Shown here piece by piece: positions 56,482 to 63,213 of a stretch of DNA of 64,000 bases. Origin of the DNA: Siccirubricoccus deserti (GTDB taxonomy: Bacteria; Pseudomonadota; Alphaproteobacteria; Acetobacterales; Acetobacteraceae); contig NZ_JACOMF010000011.1 in the NCBI RefSeq assembly GCF_014283215.1, positions 80,407 to 144,406 of the forward strand. The letters run 5' to 3'. The position numbers and the translations under genes are program-made. The notes under the pieces are model-generated. The model had not been told where the DNA came from, did not search any database, and worked only from the letters and a program-made list of their open reading frames with translations. The first letter of the stretch is position 1. Each line of letters opens with the position of its first letter.

Positions 56482-57015
56482 TCAGAAGCCGATCAGCGCG
56501 TCGATGTTCTCCCGTGCCCGCCGCTGCGCCGCGTCGCGCGCCGCGAGGTCGCCGGCGCTGCGGCCGCCGGCGGCGCGGATGCGATCGGCCTCGGCCAGCG
56601 CCGCCTCGGCCTCGCGCACCTGGGCGCTGGCCGCGCCGCGCTCGGCGCGGAGCCGGTCGAGCCGCTGGCGCAGCGTGGCAAGCTCGGCGTTCTGCCGCCG
56701 CACCCGACGCTCGGTGGCGGCAAGCTGGGCGCGAGCGTCGTCGCGGCGGATCTCCGCCCCGGCGGCCGCCTCGCGCGCCTCGGCCGCCCGCCCCTGCGCG
56801 GCGCTGCTCTCGGTCGAGAGCACCTGCTGGCGCTGGGTGTAGCCGCCGCTGGCGGAGCAGGCGATGCCGCTGATGAAGGTGGTCTGCGTCGGATCACAGC
56901 CGCCCGGCCCTGGCGCGCAGGCGCCGAGCCCGAGCAACGCCAGGGCGCCGAGCCAGAGGCCAGGCCGATGGCGGATGCCGCCCTGCCGCATCCGAGGCTC
57001 CGTTACCTGTCGCAT
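56482..57015 (-). CDS. Lipoprotein with long coiled coil
   Basis: This protein of about 177 residues has a lipoprotein signal (GLWLGALALLGLGAC; lipobox LGAC) and a short cysteine-containing region (GGCDPTQTTFISGIACSASGGY). From about residue 60 to 165 a charged coiled coil follows, rich in Ala, Arg and Glu. GGAGGG precedes ATG 57015 on the minus strand; ATG 56991 is a possible internal alternative. It is the last gene of a four-gene set of exported proteins (56482-58817). Function unknown. Confidence 0.7.
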   Translation of the reverse strand: MRQVTEPRMRQGGIRHRPGLWLGALALLGLGACAPGPGGCDPTQTTFISGIACSASGGYTQRQQVLSTESSAAQGRAAEAREAAAGAEIRRDDARAQLAATERRVRRQNAELATLRQRLDRLRAERGAASAQVREAEAALAEADRIRAAGGRSAGDLAARDAAQRRARENIDALIGF

Positions 57016-57117
57016 CCTGCTGCCCTCCATTCCCTTGTGCTTGCCCGTGGGCCCGCGGCCCGGCAGCGCGTATCACGATGCCTGGCGCCAGGCACTGCCG
57101 CCCGCGGCGCGCAGCCC

Positions 57118-57846
57118 TCAGATGCCGCCGGGCACCATGGCCAGCGACCGCGCCAGCTCCGCCTCCGCCCGATGCATGTCAGCGACCGAGGCGCCGACGC
57201 CCTGGGTCGGCCCGATGAAGCCCTGGCCGGAGGAGGCGGCCGCGGTGCTCATGCCGCCCTGCACCCGGCGGCCGTCGGCGATCAGGGCCCGCATCGCCTG
57301 CAGGTCGCGCTGGTAGGAGGCGGTCTCGCTGCGGAACTGGCCCGCGGTGATCTGCCCCGCCTGGTAGCGGGCATTGAGCTGGGCGATCCGCTGCCGCGCC
57401 TCGGCCGCGACCTGGTTGGCCGCCATCGCATAGCCGCGGAATTTCTGCGCATCGGCATTGGCCCGGTTGATCGAGGCGCGTAGCGCCGCCTCCCGGTTTG
57501 CCTGCGTCTGGGCATTCTGCGCCACCAGCGCGCCACCGCCGGCCCCGGCCACCGCGCCCGCCCCGGCGCCGATCGCCGCACCGCGGCCACCGCCCGCCAG
57601 CGCGCCGACGCCGGCGCCGAGCAGGCCGAGCAGCACTGCGCCCTCAAGCATCGTCTCCCCGGTGCGGACACGCGGTACGTAGTCGACGTTCTCATGCTGG
57701 CCGAGGCCGCCGCGCAGCGCCTGCTGTTGCGGCGACAGGCCGGGCTCCATCATCGATGTCTGGGTGCAGGCGGCGACCAGCAGCAGGAGTGCGGCGAGCA
57801 GCCCGCACCGTCCTTGTCCAAGCACGCGCATCAGGCCCATGGCCAT
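57118..57846 (-). CDS. Glycine-zipper lipoprotein
   Basis: This 242-residue predicted lipoprotein has a signal ending in LLAALLLLVAAC. A glycine-zipper membrane hairpin lies at about 67-107 (GAVLLGLLGAGVGALAGGGRGAAIGAGAGAVAGAGGGALV). An Ala/Gln-rich helical region follows (about 108-190) and then a variable tail. Glycine-zipper lipoproteins sit at the outer membrane or periplasm. It is in a same-strand set with the OmpA-like gene 40 bp upstream and the coiled-coil lipoprotein gene downstream. Confidence 0.75.
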   Translation of the reverse strand: MAMGLMRVLGQGRCGLLAALLLLVAACTQTSMMEPGLSPQQQALRGGLGQHENVDYVPRVRTGETMLEGAVLLGLLGAGVGALAGGGRGAAIGAGAGAVAGAGGGALVAQNAQTQANREAALRASINRANADAQKFRGYAMAANQVAAEARQRIAQLNARYQAGQITAGQFRSETASYQRDLQAMRALIADGRRVQGGMSTAAASSGQGFIGPTQGVGASVADMHRAEAELARSLAMVPGGI

Positions 57847-57886
57847 GTCCTCTGGTTCGGTTGTCTCGACGTCCGGCCGGCGCGGT

Positions 57887-58330
57887 TCAGGCGTAGCGCG
57901 CCACCACCTCCACCCTGCGGTTCACGCCGCTGCGCGGATTGGCGGGATCCAGCAGTTGCAGCGGCCCGAAGCCCTGCGGCCGCAGCCGCGTGGCGATGAC
58001 GCCGCGGCTGACCAGCGCATCCACCACCGCGCCGGCGCGCAGCATCGACAGCCCCATGTTGTAACCGAGCCGGCCGACGACGTCGGTGTGGCCGTTGATG
58101 TCGAACTGCGCGAGCTGGAGCTGTGGTCCGCTGCTCATCGCCTGGGCGAGCGCATCCAGCTCGGCATCCGAGCCGGGCGGCAGCCGGTAGGAGTTGAAGG
58201 CGAAGGTCGCCCGCAGCACCACGCTGGCCTCGGGGGGCAGCATGCCGGTGGCGGGCTGGGTCTGCTGCTCGCAGGCGGCAAGCAGCCCGGCGCCGGCAAG
58301 GGCCAGGAAGGGACGTCGGGACAGGCGCAT
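57887..58330 (-). CDS. OmpA-family lipoprotein
   Basis: This 147-residue protein has a lipobox (LALAGAGLLAAC, Cys20). The OmpA-like peptidoglycan-binding domain shows FNSYRLPPGSDAELDALAQAM, FDINGHTDVVGRLGYNMGLSMLRAGAV and RPQGFGPLQLLDPANPRSGVNRRVEV. It probably anchors an outer-membrane complex to peptidoglycan. Closely spaced neighbours on the same strand indicate an operon of envelope proteins. Confidence 0.88.
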   Translation of the reverse strand: MRLSRRPFLALAGAGLLAACEQQTQPATGMLPPEASVVLRATFAFNSYRLPPGSDAELDALAQAMSSGPQLQLAQFDINGHTDVVGRLGYNMGLSMLRAGAVVDALVSRGVIATRLRPQGFGPLQLLDPANPRSGVNRRVEVVARYA

Positions 58331-58370
58331 GATCGGGCGGTTCCGGTGGGCGGTGCGAGGCGGAGGGAGG

Positions 58371-58817
58371 TCAGCGGGGTGGCGCGAGGAGGGCGCCGAA
58401 CTCCGCCGCGGAAGGCGGGGTTCCGGTGTTGCGCAGGTCCGTGGGCCGGCTGGTGCGCAGCCTGAGCCCGGCGCGGCGCGCCACCAGTTCCGGCTCCGGC
58501 GGCTGGGTATCGCGCAGGCCGCGCAGCTGCGGCGGCAGCATCCGGTCGCCGGTGGCGGCGACGAGCGGATCCTCGGCCGCGGCACCGGGCGGCTGGGCAG
58601 TGGGTTGCGGCGCGGCGGGCGGTGGCGGCACCGCCCGCGGTGCGACCGGCCGCGGCGCCGCCGGCACCGCCGGGCGGGCGGCGCCGGGCTTCGGCCCATC
58701 GGCGCCGAACTGGGCCAATGCCGGCGCGGAGAGCAGCGCCGCGGCCAGCATGGCGCCACCGGCGATCGCCAGCCCGCGCCGCATGCCTCTCTGCCGAATG
58801 GCGCAAGATGTGTGCAT
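58371..58817 (-). CDS. Proline-rich secreted protein
   Basis: This 148-residue protein has an N-terminal signal peptide (MRRGLAIAGGAMLAAALLSA, cleavage near APALAQ), a Pro/Ala-rich stretch (about 47-80) and a short C-terminal part (LPPQLRGLRDTQPPEPELVARRAGLRLR). I do not recognise a family. GGAGAGG lies just before ATG 58817. It is the first gene of the minus-strand envelope set and is divergent from the membrane protease gene at 58969. Confidence 0.65.
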   Translation of the reverse strand: MHTSCAIRQRGMRRGLAIAGGAMLAAALLSAPALAQFGADGPKPGAARPAVPAAPRPVAPRAVPPPPAAPQPTAQPPGAAAEDPLVAATGDRMLPPQLRGLRDTQPPEPELVARRAGLRLRTSRPTDLRNTGTPPSAAEFGALLAPPR

Positions 58818-58968
58818 CAAACCTCTCCAGCGTGCGCCGGCTAGACTGCACGAAGGATCAGGCCCACGCTACACTGCGGCAACAGAGTTCGGCCGGCATG
58901 GCCTGTGCCTGACCGATTGTCGGCAGGTGTGGTTGACAATCCCCGCAGCGAGGAGGCCGCGCTGACCA

Positions 58969-60732
58969 ATGGCTGACCGTCGCCTTGCCCGCACCGGGCT
59001 GAATGGCCGGGTCCCCTTTCGCCTCGGCACCCGCAGCGTGCATGACGACCACGCCCGCGCGACGGCCCAGCTCGCCAACCTTGCCGGCGCCGAGGCGGCC
59101 AGCCTGTTCGCCACGCCGGTGGTCACCCTCGGCAACGGCACCGCCGATGGCAGCGTCGACTGGCTGTCCGCGCTGCCCGGGGACATCACCCCGCTGGCGC
59201 AGCTTGAGGCCAGCGCGCGGCAGGCGGCGGAGGATCGGCTGCGCCGCATCCTGGCCCGGCTGCAGCCACTGCTGACCGACCAGGATGTCGGCGCCTGGCT
59301 GCGCCGGGCGCTGGTGGTGCCGGATGCCGGGGCGGTGCAGGTGGTCGGCGGCGTGCCGGTGCTGACCGATTGGGGCCTCGCCCCGCCCGGCCTCGGCGAG
59401 ACGCCGGCGGCGCTGGACCGCGCGATGCGGTCCGGCCTCGGCGGCTACCTGCCGGCCGTGGCCTCGCCGCCTGCCGCGGCAGCGACCGCCACCGCGGCGG
59501 TCACCGGCGCTGCCGCCGCGACCGCCACCGCGGCGGTCACCGGCGCTGCCGCCGCGACCGCCGCGCCGCTGCCCTCGCCGCCGCCGCGCGTCGCCGCGCC
59601 GGTGGCCACCAATCCCGGCAACCGCTTCCTGGCGCCGGCTGCCATCGCCGTGGCCGCCATCTTCCTTGCGCTCGGCATCTGGATCGGCGCCCGCATCGTG
59701 CAGGACCAGCTGGCGGCGCGGAACAACACCGCCCGGGTGGTGCAGGACGATGCCGAGCTGCGCCGCGCCATTGATTTGCAGCGCCAGCAGAACGAGGCGC
59801 TGGAGCGCCGCATCGTCGACGCCCGCAGCGCGCTCGAGGGCAATATGTGCCTGGCGACGCCGGGCGAGCCGCGGCTCGGCCCCGATCGCGCCGCGCCGGT
59901 GCCGCCTGCGGCGCTGCCGCCGCCGGCGCCCGACCGGCCGCGCTTCGAGGGCCAACTGGCGGAGCTGCTCGACCAGGGCGTGGTGCTGGTCATCGTGCGC
60001 AACGCCCAGTCCACCGGCACCGGCACCGGCTTCTTCATCACGCCCGAACTGATCGTCACCAACAAGCACGTCGTCGAATCCGGCCGCGAGATCACCGTCG
60101 CCAGCCGCGTCCTCGGCCGCGTCGTGCCGGCGGAGCTGGCGGCGGGCACCCCGGGCTCCGACATCGGCACGCCGGATTTCGCGGTGCTGCGGGTGCCGGT
60201 GCAGCCGGTGCAGCCGCTCGGCCTGACCACCGCGGTCGGGCGGTTGGACGAGGTGATCGCGGCCGGCTTCCCGTCGCTCGTTTCCTCGGCCGACCCGGCC
60301 TACCAGGGGTTGATCCGCGGCGATGCCTCGGCGGTCGCCAATCTGCAGCCGATCCTCTCGGACGGGCGGATCAATGCGGTGCAGCCCTTCCCCTCGGGCC
60401 TGCAGGCGCTGCCGCACAGCGCGCAGATCTCGCCCGGCTCCTCCGGCGGGCCGCTGGTCGATGCCTGCGGCCGGGTGGTCGGGGTGAACACCTTCGGCCG
60501 GTCCAGCGACCGGATGCCGGTGACCATCAGCTACGCGCAGAAGTCGGACAGCCTGGCCGAGTTCCTGCGCGGCAACAACCTGACAGCGACGGTGCTGGCG
60601 GATGCCTGCCGGCCGCAGCCGGCGCCGCCGCCACCCGCCGCCGCGGCCCCGGCGGCCGCGCCGGCCCCCGCTGTGGCGCCTGCTCCGGCCGCGGCCCCCG
60701 CGACGCCGCCTGCCACGCCACCGCAGCGATGA
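58969..60732 (+). CDS. Single-pass membrane protein: SrfA-like N-module plus trypsin-like protease
   Basis: The protein has 587 residues. Residues 1-160 form the module shared with the next genes, with motifs GSVDWLSALPGD (61-72) and VVGGVPVLTDWG (125-136). An Ala/Thr-rich linker with a duplicated 12-residue unit (172-196) leads to a membrane helix at about 222-242. A helical stretch with C294 follows, then a trypsin/HtrA-like protease at about 330-535 with a complete triad: H367 (VTNKHVV), D403 (TPDFAVL) and S492 (SPGSSGGPL). There is no PDZ domain. A Pro/Ala-rich tail ends the protein. There is no signal peptide, so the N-module is probably cytosolic and the protease periplasmic. AGGAGG precedes ATG 58969. 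The SrfA link is from memory and tentative. Confidence 0.82.
   Translation: MADRRLARTGLNGRVPFRLGTRSVHDDHARATAQLANLAGAEAASLFATPVVTLGNGTADGSVDWLSALPGDITPLAQLEASARQAAEDRLRRILARLQPLLTDQDVGAWLRRALVVPDAGAVQVVGGVPVLTDWGLAPPGLGETPAALDRAMRSGLGGYLPAVASPPAAAATATAAVTGAAAATATAAVTGAAAATAAPLPSPPPRVAAPVATNPGNRFLAPAAIAVAAIFLALGIWIGARIVQDQLAARNNTARVVQDDAELRRAIDLQRQQNEALERRIVDARSALEGNMCLATPGEPRLGPDRAAPVPPAALPPPAPDRPRFEGQLAELLDQGVVLVIVRNAQSTGTGTGFFITPELIVTNKHVVESGREITVASRVLGRVVPAELAAGTPGSDIGTPDFAVLRVPVQPVQPLGLTTAVGRLDEVIAAGFPSLVSSADPAYQGLIRGDASAVANLQPILSDGRINAVQPFPSGLQALPHSAQISPGSSGGPLVDACGRVVGVNTFGRSSDRMPVTISYAQKSDSLAEFLRGNNLTATVLADACRPQPAPPPPAAAAPAAAPAPAVAPAPAAAPATPPATPPQR
59482..59562 (+). repeat. 36-bp tandem repeat in the protease linker
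   Basis: A 36-bp unit starts at 59482, repeats at 59518 and begins a third partial copy at 59554. It encodes an Ala/Thr linker (ATATAAVTGAAA twice). It is in frame and probably expands or contracts linker length between the N-module and the membrane helix. Confidence 0.9.
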
Positions 60733-60743
60733 TCGGCTAGGCC

Positions 60744-61976
60744 ATGCCCACGCGTCGCATCGCCGTCACCGGCAGCGCGGAGTACCAGGCCCTCGGCGCC
60801 GGCGGCACGCTGGCGGTCGACCACTGGGACGCGCTGACGGCGCAGATCGGCGCCGAGCTCAGCCCGGCCCATGCCGCGCTCTTCGCCGAGCCGCAGCGCG
60901 ATGCGGCGCGCGGCGAGATCGACTGGTACGCCGAGGGCTCCGGCACCGCGGCCCGCGCCGATACCCTGCCGGAGGCCGAGCGCGAGGCGCTGCTCGCCCG
61001 TTGGCACGCGATGCGGGAGGAGATCCGGGCGCTGGCCGGACGGATCGGCAGCCGGCCCGACGCTTCCTCCCGCTTCATGGCGACGCTGATCCAGGCGGCG
61101 CTGACCCTGCCCGCGCCGGAGGCGCGCAATCTCTGGCGGATCGACGGCCGGCCGGTGCTGGTCGCCTGGGGGCATGAGCGGGCCGGCGTGGCGGCGGCGG
61201 CGGAGACGCTGACCGGACGCATGGCGGCGGCCGATGTGCCGATGCAGATCCTGCCGCCGCCGGCCCCGCCGGTGCCCCCGGGGCCGCGGCTGTGGCCTCT
61301 GGTGGCGGCGCTGGCCGGGGCGTTGGCGCTGCTGCTGCTGGCGCTGCTCTTCGCCTGGCGCGACCCCTTCGGCCTGCTGCGGCCGCAGGAGAGCGCCTGC
61401 GTCGCCAGCCCGGAGGATCTGGCGGCGCTGGCCGGGCTGCGCGAGGCGTCCGAACGCGAGGGCGCGTTGCGCCGGGAACTGGCCCGGCTGGTCACCGATG
61501 CCGCGGCGCGCCGGGCCACCTGCGCGCCGGTCCCGGCGCCGACCCCGGTGGCACCGCCCGCCACCGCACCGGAGCCGCCGCGCAACGCCGACCTCGAACG
61601 GGCGGCGCGCGAAGGCGGCCAGACCGGCCAACTGCAGATCGTCCTGGCGTGGGAGGGCAATTCCGACCTCGACCTGCATGTCACCTGCCCGAATGGCGCC
61701 CGGCTGTTCTGGGGGGCGCGGCGGATCTGCGGCGGCGAACTGGATGTGGACGCCAATGCCGAGCGGCAGATGTCCTCCCCGGTAGAGAATGCCCGCTGGG
61801 CGACGCCGGCCTCCGGCACCTACCGGGTCGAGGTGATGAATTATGCGCCGCGCGGGCAGAATGCGGTGCCGTTCCGCGTCACCATCCGCCAGGCGGGCCG
61901 CGAGGATCGCGTCGTCACCGGGATCGGCCGGGCAGGGGCTGACCGGCAGCCGGTGACCACCGTCGAAGTGCCCTGA
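60744..61976 (+). CDS. Single-pass membrane protein: SrfA-like N-module plus DUF2135-like beta domain
   Basis: The protein has 410 residues. The N-module at 1-150 has GEIDWYAEGSG (57-67) and RIDGRPVLVAWG (132-143), aligning with both neighbours. A Pro-rich stretch is followed by a membrane helix at about 183-204. A helical segment is bracketed by C219 and C260. From about 297 a beta domain reads LQIVLAWEGNSDLDLHVTCP and GGELDVDANAERQ, then PSG-like TPASGTYRVEVMNY. That pattern resembles DUF2135-like domains (also found next to VWA proteins) that bind an acidic metal site. No signal peptide is present. The start follows the protease gene by 11 bp. The function is unknown. Confidence 0.78.
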   Translation: MPTRRIAVTGSAEYQALGAGGTLAVDHWDALTAQIGAELSPAHAALFAEPQRDAARGEIDWYAEGSGTAARADTLPEAEREALLARWHAMREEIRALAGRIGSRPDASSRFMATLIQAALTLPAPEARNLWRIDGRPVLVAWGHERAGVAAAAETLTGRMAAADVPMQILPPPAPPVPPGPRLWPLVAALAGALALLLLALLFAWRDPFGLLRPQESACVASPEDLAALAGLREASEREGALRRELARLVTDAAARRATCAPVPAPTPVAPPATAPEPPRNADLERAAREGGQTGQLQIVLAWEGNSDLDLHVTCPNGARLFWGARRICGGELDVDANAERQMSSPVENARWATPASGTYRVEVMNYAPRGQNAVPFRVTIRQAGREDRVVTGIGRAGADRQPVTTVEVP

Positions 61977-61978
61977 GG

Positions 61979-63121
61979 ATGAGCGGCGGCACCCTGCTGC
62001 TCGACCGCCGCCGGCTGGCGAGTTTGCGGCCTCTGCTGCCGGATCGCTCGCCGGCGGAATGGCATGCGGCACTGGTGGCGGAGATCACCGCCGGGCTTGG
62101 CGCGGCGCATGCGGCGGTGCTGGCGGTGCCGGTGGCTGAGGGGGAGGAACTGGCCTGGTACGCCCCGGGCAGCCGCAGCCGCGTCTTCAGCGCCCTGCTG
62201 GTGGCCGACCGGCGGGCGCTGACCGAGGCGCTGGGGGCGATCCTCTCCGACATCCGCCGCCTGGGCGAGAGCGGCGCGGCGCCGGCCGTGGCCGCCGCCT
62301 GGCCATCGCTGCGGGAGGTGCCGGACCTCGACGCGGTGTTCGCCGTGGACGGCAGGCCGGTACTGACCGCCTGGGCGCAGATGAACGCCCGGGCGGAGCG
62401 GCCGGCCGGGCTGCTGGCGCGGTTCGACGATGGCCTTGCCTGGCAGCCGCCGCCGCGCTTCCCGACGCGGGCTTGGGCGCTGGCAGGCGGGGCGCTGGCG
62501 GCGCTGGCGCTGGCCGCCGGGGTGCTGCTGCCGCTGGCCGGGGCGGCGCTGTTCCCGCCGGTGCCGCAATGCACCATCGATCCGGCCAGCCTGGCGATCT
62601 ACCAGGAGGCCAGCCGCGAGGCGGAGCGCCAGGATGCGCTGGAGGGCGAGCTGGCGCGGCTGGAGGAGGAGCGCGGCCGCCGCCGCCTCGCCTGCCCGCT
62701 GCCGGTGGCGCCGCCCCCACCGCCGCCCGCGCCCCCCGAGCGCCGCGCCGAGGCACCGCCACCGCCGCCCCCGCCGCAGCGTCCGCCACGGCGGGAGGAA
62801 CCGCCGCGCCCCCCGCCCGGCACCCAGCCCTGCGATGTCGACACGCAATCCGGCGGCGCCGGGGAGACGCGGACCCGGCACTTCCTGGGGCCGACCCCTG
62901 GGCCGGTCACGCTCGACTACAATACGCTGCGGGAGGCGGACATGATCGAGGTGCGCTACCGCGGGCGGGTGGTCGCCTCCACCCCCGGCATGGTCCGCTT
63001 CGTCGGGCGGATCGGCTTCGACTGGCGGCCGCAGCCCGGGGATTACGTGGTGGAGGTGGTGGTGATCGGGCCCTCCGCGAGCACGCGCTGGCGATACCGC
63101 CTGAACTGCCCGGTGCGCTGA
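61979..63121 (+). CDS. Single-pass membrane protein: SrfA-like N-module plus C-terminal beta domain (copy 1)
   Basis: The protein has 380 residues. The N-module at 1-150 has EELAWYAPGSR (56-66) and AVDGRPVLTAW (122-132). A membrane helix lies at about 164-190. A coiled segment is bracketed by C198 and C239 with the same 41-residue spacing as in the preceding gene. A Pro-rich linker (about 240-282) follows. The C-terminal domain (about 295-380) reads PVTLDYNTLREADMIEVRYR, STPGMVRFVG and WRYRLNCP, a beta-sandwich-like domain with a final cysteine that I cannot name with certainty. It starts 2 bp after the previous stop. A second, nearly identical copy follows 1231 bp on. Confidence 0.75.
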   Translation: MSGGTLLLDRRRLASLRPLLPDRSPAEWHAALVAEITAGLGAAHAAVLAVPVAEGEELAWYAPGSRSRVFSALLVADRRALTEALGAILSDIRRLGESGAAPAVAAAWPSLREVPDLDAVFAVDGRPVLTAWAQMNARAERPAGLLARFDDGLAWQPPPRFPTRAWALAGGALAALALAAGVLLPLAGAALFPPVPQCTIDPASLAIYQEASREAERQDALEGELARLEEERGRRRLACPLPVAPPPPPPAPPERRAEAPPPPPPPQRPPRREEPPRPPPGTQPCDVDTQSGGAGETRTRHFLGPTPGPVTLDYNTLREADMIEVRYRGRVVASTPGMVRFVGRIGFDWRPQPGDYVVEVVVIGPSASTRWRYRLNCPVR

Positions 63122-63213
63122 TGTCGGCCGGCCGCTTCCGCCCCGGCACGGCGAGGCTGGCGCCGCCGCGTGGCTTGCGGCGTGCCCCCTGCCGCGGGAT
63201 GCCATGCCGATGA
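63121..63213 (+). CDS. Possible 30-codon coupled mini-ORF between the duplicated genes
   Basis: ATG at 63121 shares a base with the stop of copy 1 (TGATG), and the stop TGA at 63211-63213 overlaps the ATG of copy 2 (ATGA). The product would be a basic, Arg/Pro-rich peptide of 30 residues. It could be translated only to couple the flanking genes, or be chance. No homology is recognised. Confidence 0.25.
   Translation: MSAGRFRPGTARLAPPRGLRRAPCRGMPCR

Noticed and set aside
58933..58938. TTGACA as a -35 promoter element for the membrane protease gene
   Set aside because: Only about 30 bp remain before the start codon, the AGGAGG ribosome-binding site occupies the expected -10 position, and no -10 sequence is seen.
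62701..62820. Proline-rich run as a simple-sequence repeat locus
   Set aside because: It is an irregular CCG-rich coding stretch for a Pro-rich linker, not a clean tandem repeat.
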